Shown here: in pieces, positions 1 through 5,482 of the stretch | Layout of the letters: each line of letters opens with the position of its first letter | How positions within the stretch are numbered: the stretch's first letter is position 1 | Assembly: GCA_030425945.1 (NCBI GenBank) | Contig: JAUHZL010000216.1 | Location: 1 to 5,482, forward strand | DNA: 5,482 bases | Source: Alphaproteobacteria bacterium | Lineage (GTDB): Bacteria > Pseudomonadota > Alphaproteobacteria > Rhodobacterales > Rhodobacteraceae | Reading direction: 5' to 3' | Made by a program: the position numbers and the translations under genes | Notes under the pieces: generated by a model | Told to the model about the DNA's origin: nothing | The model's input: the letters and a program-made list of their open reading frames with translations, nothing else | Databases searched by the model: none

Positions 1-836
1 GTGTCGTACTCCATGAAGAAGATGTCGACGCCGGTCGAGAAGATCGCCTCGGCAGCCATGTCGTAGGCGCCCTCGGCGGCATGGGTCGAGCGGAAGTTGC
101 CCCGGCACATGTGCATCCCGATCATCATGTCGGCGGGCCGGTCCTTGATCGCCTCGCGCAGCATCCAGGAATACCGCTCGATCAGCCAGTCGGGGTCGAG
201 GCCCTCGGCCGCCTTGTCGGCCCGGTGCTTCGGGTCGCAGAGATAGGCGAAGAAGATGTCGTCCATCTGCAGGTAGCGGCACCCGGCGTCGTAGAAGGCC
301 GCCACCGCCTTGCGGTAGGTCGCCACGAGATCGTCGAAGATCGCCTGCGGGTCGTCCTGGTAGGTCGGCACCGCGATGTCCTCCTTGGCCACCCGGAAGT
401 GGCAGCAGGACGGACCGGGGATCGAGATCTTGGGCGTCACCCGCGTATGGGCCGCAACGAACCGGAAATGCTCCAGCATCGGGTGATCGTCGGGAAACCC
501 GAGCTTGCCGGTGATCGCCGGGAAGACCGGAGGCAGCGCCACGCCCTGGAACCCCTTGAACGACCCGCCGGTGTCGCGCTGCACGATGTCGAGCCCGTCG
601 AGCATCCCCATGAAGTCATAGTGCCAGAAGGACCGCCGCGCCTCGCCGTCGGTGACGGCCTTCAGCCCGACCTCTTCCTGCATCCGGATCAGCGCCGGGA
701 TCGCGGCATCCTCGGCGGCCTTCAGCGCGTCGGCCCCGATGGACTGCTCCTGGTAGAACTTGCGGCGCGCCTCGGCGATGCCGGCCGGGCGCAGCAGGCT
801 GCCGACATGGTCGGCGCGATAGGGGGGATGGCTCAT
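1..836 (-). CDS. Cobalamin-independent methionine synthase-like (MetE C-terminal domain / YxjG-type) zinc methyltransferase, C-terminus cut by window edge
   Basis: The reading frame opens with ATG at 836 and stays open to the window edge, giving 278 complete codons without a stop. I translated it by hand. The protein starts directly in the catalytic barrel (N-terminus MSHPPYRADHVGSLLRP), so it lacks the N-terminal half of full-length MetE (about 750 residues). It matches the short stand-alone MetE-like proteins of roughly 370 residues; about 100 residues should lie beyond the edge. Visible family signatures are TDGEARR (62-68; Glu65 probably contacts the amino acid substrate), MDD (191-193), HMCRGNF (242-248) and FMEYD (274-278). 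By comparison with MetE, His242, Cys244 and Glu276 should be zinc ligands; the last cysteine ligand would be off the window. Full MetE transfers a methyl group from methyltetrahydrofolate to homocysteine. For short homologues donor and acceptor vary and are often unknown. It is the last visible gene, 47 nt after the dehydrogenase, with a good ribosome binding site. Its place among catabolic genes suggests a methyl- or alkyl-transfer step in that pathway rather than housekeeping methionine synthesis; this is inference. Confidence 0.88.
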   Translation of the reverse strand, partial: MSHPPYRADHVGSLLRPAGIAEARRKFYQEQSIGADALKAAEDAAIPALIRMQEEVGLKAVTDGEARRSFWHYDFMGMLDGLDIVQRDTGGSFKGFQGVALPPVFPAITGKLGFPDDHPMLEHFRFVAAHTRVTPKISIPGPSCCHFRVAKEDIAVPTYQDDPQAIFDDLVATYRKAVAAFYDAGCRYLQMDDIFFAYLCDPKHRADKAAEGLDPDWLIERYSWMLREAIKDRPADMMIGMHMCRGNFRSTHAAEGAYDMAAEAIFSTGVDIFFMEYD

Positions 837-883
837 TTCGGTCTCTCCCTGTGATCTCTGGATGCGGTGTTGTCCCAAGCCCG
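837..883 (-). other. 47-nt intergenic spacer between the dehydrogenase and MetE-like genes
   Basis: This is the only gap longer than 12 nt in the window. On the minus strand it reads from the dehydrogenase stop to the MetE-like ATG. I see no GC-rich hairpin followed by a T-run and no clear -35/-10 pair. The only recognisable element is the ribosome binding site close to the ATG, so the simplest reading is a within-operon spacer. Confidence 0.6.
845..850 (-). promoter_or_regulatory. Ribosome binding site of the MetE-like gene
   Basis: The minus strand reads AGGGAG, 8 nt before the ATG at 836. The match to the Shine-Dalgarno consensus and the spacing support this start, which also fits the expected N-terminus of the family (the conserved HVGSLLRP begins at residue 10). 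Confidence 0.7.
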
Positions 884-1669
884 TCAGGGCAGCGCAAGCG
901 CCTCGATGTCGAGTTGCGCGGTCAGGCCGCCATCGGTGGCGACATCGACGCCCTTGACCCAGCCCGAGGCGGGATGGGCGAGGAAGGCGATGACCTCGGC
1001 CACCTCCTCGGGCAGTCCGGCGCGGCGGGTCAGCGCCACGCCCCGCGATGCGCGCGCACCGAAAGCCGCCTCGAAATCCCCGAGGATCCGGGTCTCGATC
1101 GCGGCAGGGCTGACGCAGTTCGCCCGCAACCCGAGGTCGATCAGCTCGCCTGTCAGGCGCTTGGTGAAGGTCACCACCGCCTCCTTCGACAGGTCGTAGG
1201 ACCGCACCGGGTCGATCACCTCGTCGGCCACGAAGGCGGGCAACGCGGCCGCATCCGGCAGCGCCATCAGGCGGGCCACCTGCGCCGCGTTCTCGCGCCA
1301 GCGCGCGCCCGCCTTCGAGGCGACGTTGACGATGGCGCCGCCCGGCGGCATCCGGGCGCGCATCGCCGCGGTGACAGCACTCAGGCCGAACCAGTTGACC
1401 GTCAGCACCCGCACCTCGGCCCCCGGCCGCGGCGGCAGACCGGCCGCGTTCACGAGGATGTCGACCGGCCCGGACGGCAGCGCCTCCGCCAGCCCGTCGA
1501 GCTTGGTCAGATCGAACCGGATCGCCGAGGCGCAGCCCGCGCAGTCTTCGAGGTCGAGGCCGATCACCTCCGCCCCGCCGGCCGCCAGCCGCCGCGCGAC
1601 CGCCGCACCGATGCCGTTGGCGGCGCCCGTCACCAGCGCCCGCTTGCCGTCGAAGCGCAGACCGGTCAC
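884..1669 (-). CDS. NAD-dependent short-chain dehydrogenase/reductase, coniferyl-alcohol dehydrogenase / 3-alpha-HSD-like
   Basis: A 261-residue SDR that probably oxidises an alcohol to an aldehyde or ketone in the cytoplasm. Seen in the sequence: the cofactor motif TGAANGIG (14-21), an acidic Asp39 after the second strand that favours NAD(H) over NADP(H), NAAG (74-77), Asn92, catalytic Ser118, and Tyr158/Lys162 in YDLSK. The C-terminal part has the usual DGG (246-248). Ser118 and Tyr158 are 40 residues apart instead of about 13. This insertion is characteristic of the Comamonas 3-alpha-hydroxysteroid dehydrogenase/carbonyl reductase and CalA (coniferyl-alcohol dehydrogenase) group, which the stretch GGAIVNVASKAGARW also resembles. 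The start is the GTG at 1669, overlapping the monooxygenase stop by 4 nt (GTGA), implying translational coupling. An ATG at 1732 in the same frame would only add a Gly/Arg-rich shadow sequence. With the upstream aldehyde dehydrogenase it could form an alcohol-to-acid pair. The exact substrate is not determinable; the SDR assignment is firm. Confidence 0.92.
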   Translation of the reverse strand: MTGLRFDGKRALVTGAANGIGAAVARRLAAGGAEVIGLDLEDCAGCASAIRFDLTKLDGLAEALPSGPVDILVNAAGLPPRPGAEVRVLTVNWFGLSAVTAAMRARMPPGGAIVNVASKAGARWRENAAQVARLMALPDAAALPAFVADEVIDPVRSYDLSKEAVVTFTKRLTGELIDLGLRANCVSPAAIETRILGDFEAAFGARASRGVALTRRAGLPEEVAEVIAFLAHPASGWVKGVDVATDGGLTAQLDIEALALP

Positions 1670-3246
1670 GGCCGCACCCCGGCGGCGCGCGCCAGCACGG
1701 TGGCGGCCTCGGCCACCTCGTCCCCGGCCCACGCGACGAAGCCGTCCGGACGCACCAGCACCGCCCGCGCGCCATAGGCCGCGACCGCCTCCGCCGACAG
1801 CGACGCCACGACGTCGAGCGGTACGCCCGACGCCTCGGCCGCCCCGGCGAAGATCGCGCCGATCGCCTCATCGTCGGTCAGCAGGGTGAACCCGCGGCTC
1901 ATCGCCGACGCCACGGAGCGCCCGTCCGCCAGGCGCTGCGGGGCAAGATGGTGCCCGGCACGCGCGGTGAAGACATGGGTGCCGCGCGCGCTGGGGCAGC
2001 CGCCCGGTGACCAGACCACGGGCGAGCCCTCGTAGTTCGGCTCGAAGGCCATCACCTCGGTCGCACCGGCGTTGCGGGCGGTCCAGGCCGCCTCGAACGC
2101 CGCAAGGTCGCGCTCGGGGGCGTACTGCGCCAGGAACTCGCGGTCCTCGCGGATGAACCGCTCGATGAAATCCGCCGCGGTCGAGGCGAAGACCGGCCGC
2201 CGCTCGGCGTCGTAGCTGTCGAGCAGCCCGGCCCCGGCCCAGCCCTGCAACACCCCCGACAGCTTCCAGCCGAGGTTACGGGCATCCTCGAACCCGGTGT
2301 TGATCCCGTAACCGCCATAGGGCGGGTGCGAATGCGCGGCGTCGCCCGCGATCAGCGCCCGGCCCTTGCGATAGCTGTCGGCGATGGCGATCCGCAGGTC
2401 CCAGAAGCCGATGTAGCTGATGTCGAGCGGGAAGCGGTCGCCCACCGCCCGGTGCAGGTAGGCCGCGAAGTCGAAATTGTCGGCGGTGGTGTCGGCCGGG
2501 ACCGGGGCATGGAAGAACCACTCGGTCCCGAGGTCGACCCGCCCGAGGAACAGCCAGTAGCCGTCGAGATCGGGCGACAGCGCGTTGTAGAACGCCTTGG
2601 CGTCGTAGCGCGCGCCGAGCATCTCGTGCAGCTCGGGCGAGCGGAAGACCAGCAGCACCATCCGCTTGTCATGGTCCCGCCGGGTCTGGGTGATCCCCGC
2701 CGCCTCGCGCAGGGCCGAGCGCGCGCCGTCGCAGCCCACCGCGTAGGCGGCCCGCAGCACTTGGGTCGCGTCGCCCTTCGCCTGCGTTATGCCGACGCGC
2801 ACGCCGTCCGCGTCCTCGGCGTAGCTGGCGAATTCCCAGCCGTAGAAGCAGGTGACGCCCGGCACCTCGGCCGCCCGGGCGCGCAGCACCCGCTCGGTGG
2901 CGTATTGCGGCAGCCGCTCGACATCCTCGGCGTAATAGGGCCGGACCCGCTCGCGCGGCAGCCAGTCATAGGCATAGTCCGACAACAGCGTGCCGTAGGT
3001 CACCAGACCGCCGTTCGCCACGTCGCGCGGCGTGACGCGGGCCGCGCGCAACTCGGCCGCGCAGCCCCAGGCGGCGACGTTCTCCATCGTCCGCTGGGTC
3101 AGGTTCTGGCCCTTCGGGATCGGCTGCGGCTCGGGGTAGCGCTCGACCACCGCCACGCTGTGCCCGCGCTGCCCGAGGTCGATGGCAAGGCCCATTCCCA
3201 CCGGGCCGCCGCCCACGATGACGACGTCGTAAGTCTGCTCTGTCAT
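1666..3246 (-). CDS. FAD-dependent aromatic-ring hydroxylase (group A flavoprotein monooxygenase, PheA/TfdB-like)
   Basis: A complete 526-residue single-component flavoprotein monooxygenase, expected to hydroxylate a phenolic or similar aromatic ring using NAD(P)H and O2 in the cytoplasm. Domains in order: an N-terminal Rossmann FAD site with GGGPVG (12-17) and Glu35 ending the second strand; the DG motif GCDGARS (171-177), which contacts FAD and NAD(P)H; a central substrate-binding sheet (about 185-290); the GD motif at 301-302 within ALIAGDAAHSHPPYGG, followed by GINTGFEDARNLGWKL, which binds the FAD ribose and pyrophosphate; the helix signature LLDSYDAERRPV (341-352); and a C-terminal thioredoxin-like domain ending in VRPDGFVAWAG (498-508), as in phenol hydroxylase/TfdB/MhpA-type enzymes. 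Length is typical for this subgroup. The HPPYGGYGINTG stretch is closer to TfdB-type than MhpA-type proteins by eye. ATG at 3246 has a GGAGA site and lies 12 nt after the aldehyde dehydrogenase stop; the 3' end overlaps the dehydrogenase by 4 nt. The hydroxylated substrate is unknown. Confidence 0.93.
   Translation of the reverse strand: MTEQTYDVVIVGGGPVGMGLAIDLGQRGHSVAVVERYPEPQPIPKGQNLTQRTMENVAAWGCAAELRAARVTPRDVANGGLVTYGTLLSDYAYDWLPRERVRPYYAEDVERLPQYATERVLRARAAEVPGVTCFYGWEFASYAEDADGVRVGITQAKGDATQVLRAAYAVGCDGARSALREAAGITQTRRDHDKRMVLLVFRSPELHEMLGARYDAKAFYNALSPDLDGYWLFLGRVDLGTEWFFHAPVPADTTADNFDFAAYLHRAVGDRFPLDISYIGFWDLRIAIADSYRKGRALIAGDAAHSHPPYGGYGINTGFEDARNLGWKLSGVLQGWAGAGLLDSYDAERRPVFASTAADFIERFIREDREFLAQYAPERDLAAFEAAWTARNAGATEVMAFEPNYEGSPVVWSPGGCPSARGTHVFTARAGHHLAPQRLADGRSVASAMSRGFTLLTDDEAIGAIFAGAAEASGVPLDVVASLSAEAVAAYGARAVLVRPDGFVAWAGDEVAEAATVLARAAGVRP
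1677..1680 (-). promoter_or_regulatory. Weak ribosome binding site for the GTG-started dehydrogenase
   Basis: A GGGG run inside the last codons of the monooxygenase lies 7 nt before the GTG at 1669. It is a poor Shine-Dalgarno match, so initiation probably relies on ribosomes terminating at the overlapping TGA. Confidence 0.4.
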
Positions 3247-3250
3247 GCTG

Positions 3251-3255
3251 TCTCC
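3251..3255 (-). promoter_or_regulatory. Ribosome binding site of the FAD monooxygenase
   Basis: GGAGA on the minus strand sits 4 nt before the ATG at 3246, inside the 12-nt gap after the aldehyde dehydrogenase stop. Spacing is a little short but acceptable, and the start places the Rossmann strand (YDVVIVGGGP) at the expected N-terminus. Confidence 0.65.
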
Positions 3256-3258
3256 GGC

Positions 3259-4695
3259 TCAGATCGTTCCGGCTTCGTAATAGATGTGCTTGGTCTCGAG
3301 GAAGTCGTGCAGCCCTTCCGGCCCGTGCAGCCGCCCGAGGCCCGAGCGCCCGTAGCCGCCGGTCTCGCCCTCGGCAAACAGGCGCAGGTGCGAGTTCAGC
3401 CAGACCGTGCCCGACCGGATCGCGCGCGCGGTGCGGGTCGCCCGGTTCAGGTCGCGCGAGAAGACCGACGCCGCGAGGCCGTAGGTCACCGCGTTGGCCT
3501 TGGCGACGGCTTCCGCCTCGTCCTCGAACGTCTCGACCGAAACGATGGGACCGAACAGTTCCTCCTGCACCAGCGGCGAGCGGAGGTCGTCGATGCGGAA
3601 GAGCGACGGCGTCAGGAACGCCCCCTGGTTCAGCGGCACGCCCTTCAGCAGCAACTCGCCCTCGTCGCCCGCCTGCTCGATCAGGCGCTGGACCCGGCGC
3701 TGGTTGTCGGCGTCGATGAGCGAGCCCATCTGGCTGGCGGGATCGCTGCCGGGCCCGGTCCGCACCGCGCGGAAGGCGGCCACGATCTTCTCCTCGAACG
3801 CCGCCTGGATCGGCTTGTGGACGAGGAACCGCGCGGCCGCGACACAGATCTGCCCGGCCATCGCCAACGCACCGTGGGTCAGTTCCTTCACCGCGAGGTC
3901 GAGGTCCGCGTCGTCGTAGATCACCGCCGGGGCCTTGCCGCCCAGTTCCAGCCCCACCTTCTTCAGCGTCGGCGCGGCGGCGGCCATGATCGCCGAGCCG
4001 GTGCGAGACGAGCCGGTAAAGCTGATCACGTCGACATGCGGGCTGGCGACCAGCGCCTGCCCGACCGCGATGCCGTTCTCGTTGACCGAGTTCACCACCC
4101 CTTTCGGCAGCGACGGGGCCGAGACGATCGCCTCCATGATCCGCGCATGCACGAGCGGCGTCTGCTGGGCGGGCTTGATGACACAGGTGCAGCCCGCCGC
4201 CAGCGCCGGGGCGAGCGAGCGCATCAGCAGCGTCACCGGCGCGTTCCACGGCACGATGATCGCCGCCACCCCGGCGGGCTCGCGGTGGAAGAGCGACATG
4301 TTCCCCGGCGCGGTCTCCTGCATCGTGCCGCGGATGTTGCGCGCGAGCCCGGCGTAGTAGCGGGTCTCCGAGATCGCGCCCATCGTCTCGCCGATGGCCT
4401 CGGCCCGGATCTTGCCGTTCTCCAGCACCACCAGATCGGCGATCTCGTCCTTCGCGGCCTCCAGCCGGTCGGCGATCTCGAAGAGCGCCTGCGCCCGCAG
4501 CCGGGGCGACTGCGCCCAGGCCGTGCCGAAGAAGGTCTCGCGCGCGACGCGGGCGGCCTCCTCGGCCAGCGCCGCGCTGCCTGGATGGAAACGCCCCAGC
4601 GTCTCGTAGGTGGCGGGGTTGACGCTGTCGCCCATCGGGCCCTCGCCCGCGACCCAGTCCCCGGCGATGTAGTGGCGGGCAGGTTCCAGTCCCAT
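3259..4695 (-). CDS. NAD(P)-dependent aldehyde dehydrogenase
   Basis: A complete 478-residue member of the ALDH superfamily, oxidising an aldehyde to the carboxylate with NAD(P)+. All key elements are present: PWN with the oxyanion-hole Asn151, Lys174 in IKPA (cofactor binding), FTGS (226-229) at the Rossmann turn, the general base Glu250 in GLELGGK, the nucleophile Cys284 in GQICVAAAR, Glu379 in EELFGP (nicotinamide ribose contact), and the C-terminal GGYGRSGLGR (446-455) of the oligomerisation region. Length is normal (about 480-500) and there is no sign of damage. It resembles the aldehyde dehydrogenases of aromatic and other xenobiotic pathways, but the substrate cannot be told from these motifs. 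It begins only 3 nt after the amidohydrolase stop, with a strong ribosome binding site in that gene's last codons, and is followed after 12 nt by the monooxygenase. The SDR two genes downstream could supply its aldehyde. An alternative is a semialdehyde dehydrogenase acting after ring cleavage. Confidence 0.95.
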   Translation of the reverse strand: MGLEPARHYIAGDWVAGEGPMGDSVNPATYETLGRFHPGSAALAEEAARVARETFFGTAWAQSPRLRAQALFEIADRLEAAKDEIADLVVLENGKIRAEAIGETMGAISETRYYAGLARNIRGTMQETAPGNMSLFHREPAGVAAIIVPWNAPVTLLMRSLAPALAAGCTCVIKPAQQTPLVHARIMEAIVSAPSLPKGVVNSVNENGIAVGQALVASPHVDVISFTGSSRTGSAIMAAAAPTLKKVGLELGGKAPAVIYDDADLDLAVKELTHGALAMAGQICVAAARFLVHKPIQAAFEEKIVAAFRAVRTGPGSDPASQMGSLIDADNQRRVQRLIEQAGDEGELLLKGVPLNQGAFLTPSLFRIDDLRSPLVQEELFGPIVSVETFEDEAEAVAKANAVTYGLAASVFSRDLNRATRTARAIRSGTVWLNSHLRLFAEGETGGYGRSGLGRLHGPEGLHDFLETKHIYYEAGTI

Positions 4696-4698
4696 GCC

Positions 4699-5482
4699 TC
4701 AGCCCTCCAGCGTCAGGCCGAGCAGGCGCACGGCGTTGTCCTGGTAGACCGCGCGGCGCGCCTCGTCGCTCAGCCCCAGCGCATCGATCCGCGCCATGGT
4801 CTCGCGGATGTACATCGGCCCGCCCTCGGGATCGAAGGGCGCGTCCGACGCGAACAGCACCTTGTCCGCCCCGAAGAACTCCATCGCGTGCGAGATCGCC
4901 CGGCCCGACCCGAAGGTGGCGGTATCGGCGTAGAAGTCCTTGAAATACTCGAGATGCGGGCGCTTGAGCTTGTCCAGCACCTCGGCCTTCAGGTCGCGGT
5001 CGGTGGTGCGGGCGCCCATCTGGTCCCAGCCGGGGCCGACGCGGCCCTCGAAATAGGGGATCATGCCGCCCGCGTGGTGGGTGATGACCTTCAGGTCCGG
5101 GAACTTGTCGAACATCCCCGAGAACACCATCCGCGCCATCGCCGCCGAGGTCTCGTAGGGCCAGCCGAAGGTCCACCAGATCTCGTATTCGGATTTCGTC
5201 TCGCTCAGGTAGTCGGGCATGTTCGCGCCGCGCGCGGGATGCAGCCAGATCGGCTTCTTCGCCTCGTTCATGTACGCGAAGAAGGGCTCGAACTCGGGCG
5301 CGTCCAGCGGCTTGCCGCCGACGTTCGAGAAGATCTGCATCCCGAGCGCGCCGAGGTCCTCGATGTTGCGGCGCGCGTCCTCGACCATCGCGGCCGGGTT
5401 CGACAGCACCGCGGTGCCGATGAAGCCCGGGAAGCGGTCCGGGTAGCGGTCGCAGAGGTCCGCCATCCCGTCCGAGGCGATG
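4699..5482 (-). CDS. ACMSD-like amidohydrolase (amidohydrolase 2 family), N-terminus cut by window edge
   Basis: The frame enters from the window edge and ends at TGA 4699-4701. From the Met at 5466 there are 255 residues, but at least five in-frame codons precede it (IASDG) and the family is about 320-340 residues long. That Met is therefore internal, and about 75 residues, including the N-terminal HxH metal motif, should be outside. Numbering from that Met, visible active-site residues are His76 in WLHPARG (metal ligand), His131 in ITHHAGG (counterpart of the catalytic His of the decarboxylases) and Asp208 in FASDAPFDPEGG (metal ligand). The start of the visible part (LCDRYPDRFPGF) is a common family feature. 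Known relatives are zinc- or manganese-dependent, non-oxidative decarboxylases (ACMSD, gamma-resorcylate decarboxylase, 5-carboxyvanillate decarboxylase) and some hydrolases and hydratases. In this catabolic setting decarboxylation of an aromatic acid or hydrolysis of a ring-cleavage product is plausible; neither is shown. It is the first visible gene, 3 nt before the aldehyde dehydrogenase. Confidence 0.9.
   Translation of the reverse strand, partial: IASDGMADLCDRYPDRFPGFIGTAVLSNPAAMVEDARRNIEDLGALGMQIFSNVGGKPLDAPEFEPFFAYMNEAKKPIWLHPARGANMPDYLSETKSEYEIWWTFGWPYETSAAMARMVFSGMFDKFPDLKVITHHAGGMIPYFEGRVGPGWDQMGARTTDRDLKAEVLDKLKRPHLEYFKDFYADTATFGSGRAISHAMEFFGADKVLFASDAPFDPEGGPMYIRETMARIDALGLSDEARRAVYQDNAVRLLGLTLEG
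4703..4708 (-). promoter_or_regulatory. Ribosome binding site of the aldehyde dehydrogenase
   Basis: GGAGGG on the minus strand lies in the last codons of the amidohydrolase, 7 nt before the ATG at 4695. It is the best Shine-Dalgarno match in the window and fixes this start. Confidence 0.75.

Noticed and set aside
81..854. Long plus-strand open frame (257 codons) opposite the MetE-like gene
   Set aside because: Its translation is rich in Arg, Gly, His and Val with no recognisable domain. The minus strand carries a clear zinc methyltransferase with conserved motifs, so this is an antisense shadow typical of GC-rich DNA.
837..883. Possible terminator or internal promoter ahead of the MetE-like gene
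   Set aside because: No stem-loop with a T-run and no convincing -35/-10 pair can be seen in the 47 nt. A transcript start here cannot be excluded, but nothing supports one.
1670..1732. Upstream ATG extension of the SDR (start at 1732)
   Set aside because: The extra 21 residues are Gly/Arg-rich, lie entirely within the monooxygenase coding region, and do not fit the family N-terminus, which begins just before the Rossmann strand. The GTG at 1669 with a 4-nt overlap is preferred.
851..1777. Plus-strand open frame of 308 codons opposite the SDR
   Set aside because: It is Arg/Gly/His-rich low-complexity translation without family motifs, spanning the SDR and the monooxygenase 3' end on the other strand. 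The SDR motifs settle the coding strand.
3494..4357. Two plus-strand open frames of about 140 codons each opposite the aldehyde dehydrogenase
   Set aside because: Both are Ser/Ala-rich translations with no domain, exactly antisense to strongly conserved ALDH motifs on the minus strand.
2966..5176. Minus-strand open frame of 736 codons, the longest in the window
   Set aside because: It runs across three well-supported genes in a different frame, and its translation is almost only Arg, Gly, Ala, Asp and Pro. It is a GC-bias artefact.
4699..5466. Reading the amidohydrolase as a complete 255-residue protein starting at 5466
   Set aside because: In-frame codons continue upstream to the window edge, the family is longer, and the essential N-terminal HxH motif would be missing. 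The start must be outside the window.

Overview
This window comes from a very GC-rich bacterial chromosome or large replicon. All five genes lie on the minus strand, so transcription runs from the high-coordinate end to the low-coordinate end. GC is strongly favoured at third codon positions, starts are ATG or GTG with GGAG-type ribosome binding sites, and genes are packed with almost no spacers. The enzyme types and this style fit an alphaproteobacterium (Rhodobacterales or Sphingomonadales-like) best. That assignment is an inference: nothing here is a taxonomic marker, and a high-GC betaproteobacterium is possible.

In transcription order the layout is: (1) 5482-4699, an amidohydrolase of the ACMSD-like (amidohydrolase 2) family whose start lies outside the window; (2) 4695-3259, a complete aldehyde dehydrogenase; (3) 3246-1666, a complete FAD-dependent aromatic-ring hydroxylase-type monooxygenase; (4) 1669-884, a complete short-chain dehydrogenase resembling the coniferyl-alcohol dehydrogenase / 3-alpha-hydroxysteroid dehydrogenase group; (5) 836-1, a cobalamin-independent methionine synthase-like zinc methyltransferase whose C-terminus lies outside the window. 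Junctions are a 3-nt gap, a 12-nt gap, a 4-nt GTGA overlap and a 47-nt gap. No promoter or terminator is visible between them, so they look like one operon that continues beyond both edges.

The set reads as a catabolic operon, most plausibly for an aromatic or similar ring compound. An alcohol dehydrogenase plus an aldehyde dehydrogenase could oxidise a side-chain alcohol to a carboxylate. The FAD monooxygenase could hydroxylate the ring. The ACMSD-like enzyme could decarboxylate or hydrolyse an intermediate. The MetE-like protein could take a methyl (or other alkyl) group from a substrate or cofactor. The order of steps and the substrate cannot be read from the sequence, and no ring-cleavage dioxygenase, transporter or regulator is in the window. 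The most interesting point is the stand-alone MetE-like zinc enzyme within a catabolic gene set. There are no RNA genes, mobile elements, CRISPR arrays or notable repeats.
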